Shown here in pieces: positions 31,058 to 42,946 of a stretch of DNA of 64,000 nt (the first letter of the stretch is position 1; the number at the start of each line of letters is the position of its first letter). Origin of the DNA: Pseudevernia furfuracea. Its lineage: Eukaryota > Ascomycota > Lecanoromycetes > Lecanorales > Parmeliaceae. The position numbers and the translations under genes were made by a program. The stretch lies in contig JAIUPT010000033.1 in NCBI GenBank assembly GCA_022315425.1, positions 806,001 to 870,000 of the forward strand, read 5' to 3'. The notes beneath the pieces were generated by a model. It saw only the letters and a program-made list of their open reading frames with translations, was not told the origin of the DNA and made no database searches.

Positions 31058-32933
31058 ATGCATAAATTGACATGGATCCCCCGATGTCAAATCAATACCT
31101 TAGTAATTTTGCTCAAGCAATGCTGTGCTATACCGGCTTGTCAAAGGTGTTTCTCACGTCGGCATTATGCCACAGCGTCATCCACATCGAACACGAACCC
31201 TGAACCTCCGAGTATAGCCGTTCTGGGAGGGGGTATTACCGGGCTAGCTAGTGCCTATTTTCTGTCTAGACACCTTCCAAACGCCAAGATCACGCTTTTC
31301 GAGGCGAGCTCACGGTTGGGTGGATGGCTTCATTCAAGATCAGTGGAGGTCGGCAGTGGAAACGTAATTTTCGAGCAAGGGCCTCGCAACCTACGCCCAA
31401 CAGTACCAAATGGTGTTATAACCTTAAATCTGGTATGAGAGCAGCAGCACATCACTGAATATCTAGGCTGACCGACATCATCCAGGTCCGTGACCTTGGC
31501 TTGGAGGACCGAATATTGATGACCTCCAAAAACTCAGTTGCTGCCCAAAATAGATTTATCTACTATCCAGATCATCTTGTGCGAATGCCTGGGCCCGGTA
31601 CCTCGTTGCTCCAAAACATTTCGAATGTCTTGTCCGAACCCATCTTTGAAGGTACTATTTCTGGGGCCTTGTCAGAGGTCTCTAAGCCCCGACGTTCGGG
31701 GGATCTCCAGGACGAGTCTATCGGTTCCTTTCTCACTCGGAGATTTGGCTCTGCTATGGCAGACAATGTAGTCTCTGCTGTTTTCCATGGCATCTACGCT
31801 GGTGATATTTACAAGCTCAGTGCTCGCGCAATAGTGCCGTCGCTGTGGGCGATTGAATGGCGAAACAATTCAATCATGAAAGGGTTACTGGAGCAAGCAT
31901 TTGGAGGGATGCAGCCAATTGCTACAAGCGACTTGGACGTGATAAAGACGCTCCAGAGCCAGCCGATCATGTCTGACAAGCTTAAAGCCGTCAAGAAATC
32001 TAGCGTATTTACATTCAAGGGCGGGATTGGCGAATTAGCTGACAGGCTGGAGAAAAAGCTTGATGAGAATGATAATGTTCTGATACTCGAAAACAATGAG
32101 GTCGGGCAAATCAAATTGGGGTCAAATGGGGCTGGCGAGAAGGTACGGACGCCTTTTATCTCCGAGCAGTATAGCTTTTTGTGCAAGTCGTGAAAGCGTG
32201 GATGCTGACTACAGGGAATTAGATTCAGATAAGCGCAAAGGAAACCTCAAATCACGAAACGACCGACTACGATTTTGATCACGTTGTATCTACAATACCT
32301 GGAAATAAGCTTGCCAGCATCGTATCTCGATCGCCTACCACTAATCTCTCACCTTTATCTCGTACCTCTGCTGTCACAGTTATGGTCGTAAATCTCTTCT
32401 TTTCGAATCCTAAAATCCTCCCAGTCCACGGTTTCGGTTACCTGTTGCCTCGTTCCGTGCCGTTCGAACAGAACCCTGAAAGGGCGCTGGGTGTCGTCTT
32501 CGACTCTGATGCCAGTATCGGCCAGGACGATGTACCGGGCACTAAAGTAACGGTGATGCTAGGTGGACATTGGTGGGACGACTTCGACGCTTATCCAGAC
32601 GAGGACGAAGGGGCTAGCATGGCGAAGGCACTGCTGAACCGCCATCTGGGAATTAGCGAGGAGCCTCGAGCCATTAGGGTGAGTCTGCAACGTAATTGTA
32701 TACCGCAGTACGACGTTGGCCATGAGGCGCGGATGGAGGATGCCAGTCTTCGCTTGGAGTCCTTCAAAGGTAGACTCAGAGTTGCTGGAAATAGCTATAC
32801 AGGCGTAGGACTCAATGACTGCATAAGGGCTGCTAGCGACGTAGTCAAAGGCCTGGTCGATGGTACTGGAACGACTGGGCTTGAGTCTTTTGTTGGCGGG
32901 AAGAAGTGGTCGTGGGTGAAGCGCGAGGATTGA
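31058..32933 (+). CDS. HEM14: Protoporphyrinogen oxidase (heme biosynthesis)
   Basis: FAD enzyme of the inner mitochondrial membrane that oxidises protoporphyrinogen IX to protoporphyrin IX, the penultimate step of heme synthesis. Exons 31058-31432, 31486-32142 and 32223-32933, all in phase 0, 580 aa. The first 45 residues are basic and hydrophobic with no early acids (presequence), followed by the dinucleotide-binding fold IAVLGGGITGLASAYFLSR and FEASSRLGGWLHS. The C-terminal FAD contact block is RVAGNSYTGVGLNDCIRAA. The second intron is 80 nt and its ends vaguely resemble the introner-like class. Confidence 0.92.
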
Positions 32934-33426
32934 TAAGATAGTCCAGAAGTCTACTGTTCCAAAATAAAACCTGCAGGACTCCAGGTGTTGTCTGTTCACG
33001 ACTCAGAAGTCGATCAATCTGTGATCCGGTCACACATGGCAGTGTAAGTAGCCTGGTTAGTGGACTTGACGTGCTTTAAGAGGCATCCTTGTTGCTAGGA
33101 GAGAGATTGAGGTGCAGATAATGCGAAAGTTGAGATTTGACGGGAGAGCATGTCGCAGCAGCTGAAGGCAAAGGTAAACAGAACGTGTATTGACAAGGCT
33201 AATAAGGATGCTGAAAACCGTGTCGTCAATGCGTTGGGCATACCACACGTCACTGTGCAAGTGAAAGCAGAGCTCTTGTCGTCTCTCGATATAAATGAAG
33301 CTAGATGTGAATAATTCCTAACATCCGCAAGGGTATATTCGCTGGAATGACCTCAACACGTAACGCCTTCTTCCGCTCTGGAAACCTTTTGCTGTTAAAT
33401 CTGGATACCGTCCCTTATCAGCACCT
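32934..33426. other. Convergent HEM14/PYM intergenic region
   Basis: About 490 bp between two stop codons, presumably the two 3' UTRs. No gene recognised. Confidence 0.4.
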
Positions 33427-34098
33427 TCATCGCACATCCTTTGCTTTCTTGGCTCCATCGTTATCAAAGCCTAGACTATCTAACTGTCGTATGAGCTCCT
33501 GGATTTTGATCACTTTCTCGAATTGCTCAGGGAGCAAGTTCTCCCCTTTATCCTTCTTCTCTCGCAATTCTCGTGCTTGCCGTAGCTTCTTCTTTAAGTT
33601 CCGTGCCTGCTTCTCCTTCTCTGCTTCAGGATCCACCTCAGGCTCAGGCTCCTGGGATGGTGGCAGGCCTCCTACTCTCCAATCACTCTTCTTCTCTGGT
33701 TTTGAATCTGTGCTGGACTGCCTAGTGCCTTCCATCTTGGCGTTTCCGTTCACAAGGCTCTCATTCTCCTCCCCGCTTTCCACAGCCCTTGCCCTCTTCC
33801 TCGCTTCTCTCCTCTTAGCATTCTTTCCCGTGCTTGATTTTCCATCCTCTGGATCCTTCAGTCCCTCGGCACCAGGAATACCGCCACTTCCTCTTGTCTT
33901 CCATGCCTCAGCCGTCCTGTTCTTGTAGACTTCGACATCCTCAGGGGGCCTATAGCCAGGTCGTATCTTAATCTCTTTGCGGAGGGAGCCGTCGGCCCGT
34001 ATTGACGGGGGAATGTGCCTATCACCAGTGGGGGTGGTCAGGATACCGGAGCGAGGGATTGGGGATTGAGATGGGGAGGGGCCGGTGGATGTTGGCAT
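33427..34098 (-). CDS. PYM (partner of Y14 and Mago), exon-junction-complex disassembly factor
   Basis: Cytoplasmic, ribosome-associated protein that strips exon junction complexes from mRNA. 223 aa, single exon, ATG at 34098. The N-terminal Mago-Y14 binding motif is strong: GDRHIPPSIRADGSLRKEI and IRPGYRPPEDVEVYKN. The middle is charged and disordered. The C-terminus has a coiled-coil, Lys/Arg/Glu-rich segment (about residues 165-210) ending ELIRQLDSLGF, the ribosome-binding-like part. An exon-junction factor fits a genome with many introns. Divergent from QCR9 with about 315 bp between start codons. Confidence 0.88.
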   Translation of the reverse strand: MPTSTGPSPSQSPIPRSGILTTPTGDRHIPPSIRADGSLRKEIKIRPGYRPPEDVEVYKNRTAEAWKTRGSGGIPGAEGLKDPEDGKSSTGKNAKRREARKRARAVESGEENESLVNGNAKMEGTRQSSTDSKPEKKSDWRVGGLPPSQEPEPEVDPEAEKEKQARNLKKKLRQARELREKKDKGENLLPEQFEKVIKIQELIRQLDSLGFDNDGAKKAKDVR

Positions 34099-34414
34099 TG
34101 TTGCTCTGTGGAGGATACAATCGAGGGGCAACTTGGAGATTCGGTATCGTAAGACTTTCAAGGCATAGAGCAGAGTCCTATGCGATCATTTGTCAAGCTC
34201 AAGATCACCAATCGTTTGAGGAGAGAGCAGAAAATGCGATGTTCCAAGACCACCAGTGCAATTTGCCCAAACATCCAAGCTACGGTTGACCAAGCGGCGC
34301 TGTCTTTCCGCCGTCAAAATAAGTAGTAGTCTCCATCGCCTTCCTTTTGTTTTGCACAATAACCTTCATACCAGAACGTCTACACAGATCTGCACATTGG
34401 TCAAAATCATCACA

Positions 34415-34828
34415 ATGGCTGGTGTAAGCAACGAGAAATCAATTGCTGAAATGCCAAGCTAATTGTTGATGCCATTAGATCGCTAGCGGCCTGTACAAGC
34501 AAGTCTCAGTAGCCTCTACAGTGGCAGCTTTAGCTAATCCCCACGAAGCTCCATTTTCCGAAGAAACGTCGTCTTCTTGTCCGCAGTATTCGGTGGAGCT
34601 TTTGTGTTTGAGATGTAAGACCACTCGACGACTTCTTGAAAAGAGAAGTGGGAGCTAACGGGCGTGGGTACAAGTGGTTTCGATCAAGCTTTGACCAGAT
34701 ACTGGGATTGGAACAATAAGGGAGTGAGTAAAGGTTATCATCCCATGACTGGCACTTTGGCTGATAAGCTGGATCAGAGGCAATGGAAGGACATACGACA
34801 TAAGTACGTGGAGAATGAGGAAGAGTGA
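34415..34828 (+). CDS. QCR9: Cytochrome bc1 complex subunit 9
   Basis: Small single-pass subunit of respiratory complex III in the inner mitochondrial membrane. Five exons: 34415-34423, 34479-34498, 34549-34614, 34675-34723 and 34778-34828, together 64 aa, the usual size. Peptide landmarks: MAGIASGLYNSIFRRN, the membrane helix VVFLSAVFGGAFVFEIGFD, then WDWNNKGRQWKDIRHKY. The first exon encodes only MAG. Intron 2 (34499-34548) must start with GC (GCAAGT) and end AAG: this is the only choice that yields LYNSIFRRN in frame, so it is a GC-AG intron with a GCTAAT branch site. No annotated open frame of useful length covers this gene because the exons are so small. Confidence 0.92.
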
Positions 34829-35506
34829 GGTGGGCTGTTGCAGCCATATATCTGGAGGGAAGCATGAAATCATTTGATATGAGACGTCATGTCTGCTTCT
34901 GGAGCTGTATCGTCTTGTACGCTTCTTTTGGGTGCAGACCAGGACCTATGGGGCACCAGGGTCATGGCTACAAGTGAAGAGATTGTAAATAGTTCAAGGG
35001 CCGGCAATACAAAGAAGATACTGTGTCTCAACCATTACTGGTAGATAGTTTTGCTTGCATGTCCTTTGTCTTTAGCTGTCATCAACATCTAGTCACCAAC
35101 ATTATGCCCTGGAGGCGTACCACCTTACTTTGTTAAGGAATGTCCGCCAACCTCCGCACCATGATAAGTCTCAAGCTCTCTGGTGGGTTTTCGTAGAGAA
35201 GTGTTCGAGACGAGCAAGATATATTTTGCCATGAGAGACAAGGTTTGACCAGTTCAGAGGTCTGTCGTGGCGAGGTATATTTTCCTTTTAGCGGCTTCGT
35301 TGACTTCAATCCGGGTTTCGACCTCCTTACTTCCCCTCTTCCACATTTCGAACACTTACACGGAGGAAGTAAAGAAGAATCCCATATCGCCTCGACTGCC
35401 AGCCTTTGAAGTCAACACTTTACTTGCCTCACTCTCCATCCTTTCCCCTTCGCCTGCGCCAAATCCTTCGAGCCACTGTCTTTACAGCAATGGAAAAATA
35501 CCTTCC
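34829..35506. other. QCR9-UBR1 intergenic region
   Basis: About 680 bp. The UBR1 frame is open from 35267 but has no ATG until 35507, so a non-ATG extension or an upstream exon cannot be ruled out. Nothing else was seen. Confidence 0.4.
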
Positions 35507-38500
35507 ATGATGTTACTGACAAGCCGAGAGCGACGCTTGTGCTACATTCTTCGAGACCTTCCCCATGAGCATCAATACCGCTACACAAAGTACGCAAGGC
35601 AGTCACTACAGCGAGCGCTCTTCAACTCGCTCGTCGCCGAAAATGACGAGTATCTACGGGCTCTCTTTGGAGGAAAAGTCCCAAAGGCCGGAGAGGACTG
35701 GGATCTTCGGAACGCTCGGGGTATGGTAGAAGGATCGGAGTACAGTGAAGCAGCCAGGGGCAAGGCTTGCGGTCATATATTCAAGAATGGCGATGCTACT
35801 TACCGATGCAAAACATGTACCGCGGATGAGACTTGTGTACTTTGTACTCGCTGCTTCGAAGCTTCGGAGCATACTGGCCACCTTGTCAGTCAGCACATAT
35901 CCTCGGGCAATTCCGGCTGCTGTGATTGTGGGGACGATGAAGCCTGGAAGATACCAGTCAAATGTGCCATACACACAGCAGACACTTCTGCAACGGCGGG
36001 AAAACAACGGCAAGCACAGCGTCTTCCGGAAGAACTAGTTGAGAGTATTAAAATGACCATCGGGCGAGCTATGGACTACCTTTGCGATGTCATTTCATGC
36101 TCACCAGAGAACTTGCGGCTTGAAAAGAAAGAAGACATCATTAGGCAGGACGAGCGTCAGTCCTATTTGGATTCGAGATGGTATGAGGAATCAGAAGATC
36201 CGGATCCAGAGTTTGCTTTGCTGCTATGGAACGACGAGAAACATACAGTAGACGAGGTTCAACAGCAAGTGGCGAGAGCCTGTAAGGCTACGAAAAGATT
36301 CGGGCTAGAGAAAGCCATTGAAACTAATGACATGGGGCGCAGTGTCGTCGACTACTCGCGGGATCTCAACAGCTTGCTAAAGGTGGCTAGGATCATCGAA
36401 CAAATCAAGATCACAGTGACCATACGATCGTCCCGAGATACCTTTCGTGAACAAATGTGCGGAACCATTATTGAGTGGTTGGGAGACATAGTCGGTTGTA
36501 GTGTTGGCGAGGACCACGACATTCTACGATATACCGTGTGTGAGGAACTGCTCAAAACCTGGCGCACGGGAAGCGTAGGCTTCAACAAGTGGGTTGGTAT
36601 GAGTGGTTTGGACGACCATGAGATTGTCGAGTCAGCCTACATTAGTGAAGCTGTAGCGTCCTCAGCCCGCCGTCGTGGTGGTGTCCTGACCCCTGGACGA
36701 TTCGGAGTACCCCACCTAGACAGCGATTCCGATGCACTTACGAATGACATGGAGAACGATGATGGAGATGAGGACGGTGAGAGCCAAGTCAATGACGAGG
36801 ACTTGGACTTGGAAACGGAGCAAATGGACTTGGATGTTATAGCACCTGAATTGGATACTGCACACAACGATACGGATCATGACATGCGTACTCCTGGAGA
36901 ACTGGAGGATGAGACCGAAGTATCTGAGGCTACCTACGCGGGCTATCCACCACCGCCGCCTCCACCGCCTGCACCACCCCAGCAAGTACTGCTCCGTGAT
37001 CCTGTGCGGACTTTCTCCGCGGACTCAAATATAGGTAACGAGCCAATATCAACGGATCCGCTCGTATCAAGAGCGACGTTTGATATTCCACCAACACCTT
37101 GGTCATTGAGGAAGAAAACACCCAGTCGTCCACCGGCTTACTGGCTGGAACAGCCCGAAGGATACGCATCAAAGGAAATCGTACCTTTACATGAGGACCT
37201 TCGCCAACGTGTCCGTTTAGATTGGTTGTTACTCTTTGATTTGAGGCTCTGGAAGAAAGCACGAATTGGCCTTAGAGATTTGTACATCAGTACAGTGGTT
37301 TCGATACCTCAATTCAAACGAATCTTAGGATTGCGGTTCGCAGGATTGTACACTCTACTTGCGCAACTTTACCTTATTGCGGATCGCGAACCGGACCACT
37401 CTATTGTGAATCTCTCTCTTCAGATGCTTACCACACCATCGATCGCCGAAGAACTCGTCGAGCGAGCAAATGTTCTTACGAATCTCTTCGCTACCCTCTA
37501 CACATTTCTCACACATCGCCAGGTGGGTCACCCATGGGATGTCGCCATACACGAGACTTTGGCATTTGATGCTGGTTCGGTCGCGAACCGCAGGATGTAC
37601 CACTTTTTCGGAGATTTGAAGCATTTGTTTGACGTTGAGTCCGTCCAGGAGAAATTCCGTACTCAAGAAAGATACGCGTTACAGTTCCTTGATCTCATTA
37701 GACTACCGCAGGGCATTTGCCCAAACGTCAGAGCCGTGGGCGATCATGTTGAATACGAGAACGATGTATGGATCGGTGCATCTCTAATGACAAAAGAGAT
37801 CAACAGACTTTGCCGTCAATTCGCAGAGTCATTTCGTTGGCGGGATGGCGAAGAAAATTCGAGCTTATCTCGAGTGATCAGAACCGTTGCCAAAGCCACC
37901 ATAGTTAATTCGGTTGGAGGAGAGCGTGTTCGATTTGACCAGGCTGAGATCAAGGCAGAAACTCGCTTCAAGACACTTGAACCCTTCTACTTCGAAAACG
38001 GCCCTTCTTCCCTCGAGATACGTCATACGGTTGTCGATTTTGTGGTTGAGGCAGAACCCATCAGCTTCCACCACGCACTACATTACACTCTTTCTTGGCT
38101 GATTGATGTTGGTAAGAAGAAGCCCGAGCAGGACATGAGGAGCTTGCTGCAGTTCACCGTCAAAGAGCTGAAGGAACCGCCTCCGTACAAAGCCCTGATC
38201 CCCGATCATGATCCGGAGAGCTATCTAATGACTCTTTTCGACTTCCCACTCCGAGTCTGTGCGTGGCTGGCGCAAATGAAAACTAGCATGTGGGTACGAA
38301 ATGGGTTGAGTCTCCGACACCAAATGGGCACCTACCGGGGTGTATCACTTCGAGACTTTGGACATCATCGAGACATTTTCTTGCTCCAAACGGCCATGGT
38401 CATCTGTGACCCCAGCAGAGTCTTAGCTTCAATTATTGATCGGTTTGGCATGGATGACTGGATGAGAGGGCGATATATCACTCGTTCCGGCTATGAACCG

Positions 38501-41500
38501 TCTCAGCAACTCGACGTGTCAGAAGATTTCATTCATCTACTTATCGTCTTGTTGAGTGATCGGACCTCATTGCAACCAGTAGAAGGAGACAAGAACGCGC
38601 AGGCACTCGCCATTCGTCGGGACATCGCGCACATACTCTGTTTCAAGCCCCTGTCCTTCTCTGATCTCAACAGTCGGTTAGGGCTCACAGACAGGTCCAC
38701 AGACCTTGAGGATTTCAGGGAGATTCTTGAAGAGATGACCAACTATAGAGCACCTGAGGGCCTATCAGACTCGGGATCTTTTGAGCTGAAGCGAGAACAC
38801 CTTTCTGAGATTGACCCCTACACTGCGCATTACACAAAAAACCAACGCGATGAGGCTGAACATGCGTACCGCCTATGGATGGCGAAAAGATCGGGCAAGC
38901 CTGAGGCAGAAGTTGTTTTGGAGCCCAAGCTTCGGCCTATCAATTCCGGAATATTCTCAAATCTCTCCGCTTTTACTAAAACGCCTCTGTTCTCTCAGAT
39001 AATATACTATTCACTGGCGCATCATTCGCATCCTCATCTGTCATCACAAAGCCCAAATACCAGAATTGAAGCCTATCTCCAAGTCGTCCTACATTTGGTA
39101 CTTGCCGCTGTGCTTGAAGATGATACAAGCGATTATAACGAACCAGACATGAGGGGCCAATCTCCATCGTTCATCTTCAACGTTCTCCAAAAACCTTCCG
39201 AGCTAGGCAGTACCATATTCGACATTCTAGTCAAAATGTTGGAGAGCGACGATATCAAGGGTTGCCACCCAAAAATCCGTCTGATCTTGCACAGAATTCA
39301 ACAACGTAGACCTCGTATTTACGATACCGTGGTATCGTCGCTATACTCAAAAGGAAGAAACCCTCCATCACTTCCTCTTGACAGACTAGGTTTCGAGTCC
39401 CCACGGACTCCTCTAGATGGAGACCAGGAAGCAAGGGAGCGGCAAAGTCGGGAACTCAGAAAACAGCAAGCCCTTGATAGACAAGCGAGAGTCATGGCAC
39501 AGTTCCAGCAACAGCAGCAGAATTTCTTGAACAACCAGGACATAACAGAATGGGGCGACGTTGACTCAGACGAACTTGACTCGATTGTCACTGGTGGTAC
39601 GGAAGAGCATAGGAAGATCTGGAAGTATCCAACGGGCAACTGCATTCTGTGTCAAGAGGAAACGAATGACACCCGCCTTTTTGGGACTTTCGCACTTCTG
39701 GCAAACAGTAACATCTTTCGTCAAACAGATATTCAAGACCCTGATTTCTTTGGCGAAGTCTTGTCAACTCCCACTAGCCTAGATCGTGCAGCGGACAGCA
39801 TGCGACCCTTTGGCGTCGCTAGCCAGAATCGTAGGAAGGTTGCAAAGCTTACACCCAGCGGTAGTGAGGTCGTGTCTGATCATCAAGGCCTTGGCAAAGG
39901 TTTCCCACCATCGTTCACGTCAAGAGGCCCAGTCTCCGTCGGTTGCGGTCATATCATGCACTACTCATGTTTTGACCTGTACTGCTCTGCAACGCTTCGT
40001 CGACAGCATCACCAAATTGCCAGGAACCATCCAGAAAGGGTCTTACGAAAAGAGTTCGTCTGTCCTCTTTGCAAAGCCCTCGGCAACACTTTTCTACCTA
40101 TCATATGGAGGGGAAAAGAGGAATCGTATCCTGGCGCACTTCACACGGACAACGCTTTTTATGGTTGGCTGTCTTCAGGGATTGGCTTGACTGTCTCACG
40201 ATTCTACAAGCGTGAAGAGAGTCGATCAGGTAGCAATTGCCACCAGGAGCTTTTCGTTAGCTATACGTCGGAGGCCGTGATACCTCCATTGGGAAGCAAA
40301 CTCGCGGCCCTCTTCCAAATACCTCTCAATTCTCCTGCAACCTCACAGGACTCCAGTAGAAATCCCATGCCAGGACGGTTTCCTCTTGACGAGAACTTAA
40401 ATATGTCAACGGTGTCACCAAGCCATCCGTTCTCTACAGATATTGTACAGGTTGATGAACTGATTTCCATCTACAATCGCCTCCGAGAGACTATAAAGGC
40501 TAATGAGCTCCCTTCCCGATTTCCTTATAGCTCCGACTTGTCCGGTAGATCTATAGAAGATTTGGGAAATATCGACACCTTAGCCAAGGCGTTTGGGAAT
40601 ACCATTTCAGCTACCGAAATCGCTCAGAGAGGCGTTCAGTCCCAATCCGGATCTACGTTATTGGAAAAAATCCCCCCCTCTATAATGACCCACCTTCGAA
40701 TCTTATCAGAGACTACATCGTCTTACATTGCGATCGGAGGTATGCGCAACGCCGGCACAAGCACACCAGCGCGCGAATTTTCGGATACTACTCGACGTCA
40801 ACTGTTGCAGCTTTTCGTCGGTCATCCTCAAATTAGTGGAGATGAGCCAGAGAACGTGATCAAAACTCAGCTGCCGTCCGCGCTCTCGCAAGATTCTTTC
40901 GTGTTTCTTGCCGAATGCTCCGTCTTTTTGGTCCCCGCATTTGGTTTGGATATCCATCACATTGTCCGATTGTGCTATTTGCTTGAGATTGTCAAGGTGG
41001 CGCTGCACTTGATAGCACATCCAAGCAATTTCGAGGAATGGCGCTTCAGGACTGACATGCCCATTGAGGGTGTTTTCTCTCCCGGAGCCTCCCACACACT
41101 TCAGGATTTTATGATGCGGATTCGCCTCCTTTCCACCCCTCCATGGCCAGTACCGATGCACAATCATGCAGATGAGGCTTCTATAATCAATGAGAACCGG
41201 ACACAAAAAGACTGGGTGGTGTTACACACAGCAATTGCCGCTTACGCCCTAACTTTCCTTCGCAAAGCGGCTATACTACTAAACGTGCGATACGGTGTAG
41301 ATTATCCCGATACTGGAGTTGCAGATGTTGACGAGTCAGAGCTTGACCGGCTCACGAAAGCCTTGAATCTGCCGTCTTTAGTGAGTATGCTTGCTTCCGT
41401 AAGGGATGGCGCCAGCAACGGGCTCTCGGTCCAAGAGTTGATAATCGCTGGGTGGATCCAGCATTGGCAATGGCATGAAGGCCATCATGTGGTGATGCGA

Positions 41501-42101
41501 GGTCACCCTTTGCTTTTGAACGATCATAAGCTACTAAAACAATCAGCGTACCAGAGTCTAAGGCCAGGGCATCCAACCATCTTCGAGCTAATTGGCTTAC
41601 CGAAGCAGTTCGACACGCTGATCTATGAGGTGTCCAGACGCCGTTGTCCGACCACTGGCAAGAGGTTGGAAGATGCGGCTTTGTGTCTCTTTTGCGGTGA
41701 TATCTTCTGCAGCCAAGCTTCATGCTGTCACAAACATGGCAAGGGTGGCTGTAATCAGCATATGCAGAAGTACGTCAATTTCCTCTTTTCTCCCAACCTC
41801 TCAACGTGCGATAGAGATTAATACTCTAGACAGGTGCGGCATCGACACGGGGCTCTTCCTCAACATACGGAAATGCTGCGTGCTTTACCTTCACAACAGA
41901 GACGGGAGCTTCAATCCTGCGCCTTACCTTGACAGATATGGTGAGCCAGATGCTGGGCTTAGGCGTGGCCGGCAGCTTTTTCTCAACCAGAAGAGATACG
42001 ATGCATTGTATAGAAATGTCTGGTTGCAGCAGGGTATTCCGACCATGATTGCGAGAAAGTTGGAGGCGGATATCAACAATGGCGGCTGGGAGACCATGTG
42101 A
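35507..42101 (+). CDS. UBR1: E3 ubiquitin ligase Ubr1 (N-recognin)
   Basis: Ligase of the N-degron pathway: it recognises destabilising N-terminal residues and, with a Rad6-type E2, ubiquitinates the protein for the proteasome. Exons 35507-41769 and 41834-42101 (64-nt intron), 2176 aa, slightly longer than yeast Ubr1. Domains: UBR box at about residues 86-156 (CGHIFKNGDATYRCKTC, GCCDCGDDEAW); ClpS-like type-2 N-degron site near residue 236 (FALLLWNDEKHTVDEV); acidic linker and Pro-rich run near 480; RING-H2 with CILCQE (about 1378) to FVCPLCKALGN (about 1515); and the C-terminal autoinhibitory/zinc region (CLFCGDIFCSQASCC..HKHGKGGCNQH) completed by exon 2. The open frame extends 240 nt upstream without ATG. 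Confidence 0.94.
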
Positions 42102-42946
42102 TGCGACTAAGATGGTCTAAATTTTTGGGGACTTAGTCCACCCGGATACAAACAACAATGGATGTTAGGGGAGCATGTGATGCGGCTAAAGAGGTTCTGA
42201 ACTGTGGTGGGTTGGTCCGCCCAGGGGGGGCTTTTGAGGCTTGACGATGCCACGAAAGCGTCCTGTCTTTTTTGGCTCAATTATCTCACTTGCAATTCAC
42301 AATTAGTGTATGAACTATGTTTTGAATCTTGATTACGGTCTGACCGAGTTCCATCGCTAATGCGTACCAAGGACACTCACTCCCAAGATACAATCCGCTT
42401 TGCGTATAACGAACCCAATATTTGATATAGTAGCTAGCTATTCACAATGCTGATACGAGCATTGGAAATCCATCTATTCAAGGCAACTACTACTGAAGAC
42501 TCTGTGCACCTGATTGGGTAGAGACCCGCACGCAGCCATATATAATGTAGTAAAGGGAGGCTTTCTTGCGGCGAGCCACCGCGAACATCAGCTGTTTCTA
42601 TCACATAGTGACAAAGTAACTTCTTTTTCGGAGAAACAACCATCCCAGGACATTGACCATGCCTGTCCACAAACCCGCGGAGATCGTACACTGTCTAGTC
42701 CCCTAACGCGCTCATTCTCAAAGCGACTGGCTAAACAGCCATCGAAGCTTCGATTTCCCCAACCACAATCCCCCAGACTTTGAGCTTTTTCGCCCACTCG
42801 TATCCTCAACGAAGACCGTTGTCTCTTCTCTTTCGGCTTTCCCAACGCATTAGCATCTGGAGCATCATTACTCGGTCATTAAGTCAGCTATGAAAAATCG
42901 AAGTCCATAGATTGTATAAATAAATTTTGATTTCATTCTTTCTCTG
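42102..42946. other. Convergent UBR1/ISC1 intergenic region
   Basis: About 845 bp. A near repeat of GGGAGCATGTGATGCGGCTAA-type sequence occurs at about 42089-42111 and 42170-42192 (GACCATGTGATGCGACTAA versus GAGCATGTGATGCGGCTAA), a local duplication with divergence. No gene was accepted. Confidence 0.45.
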
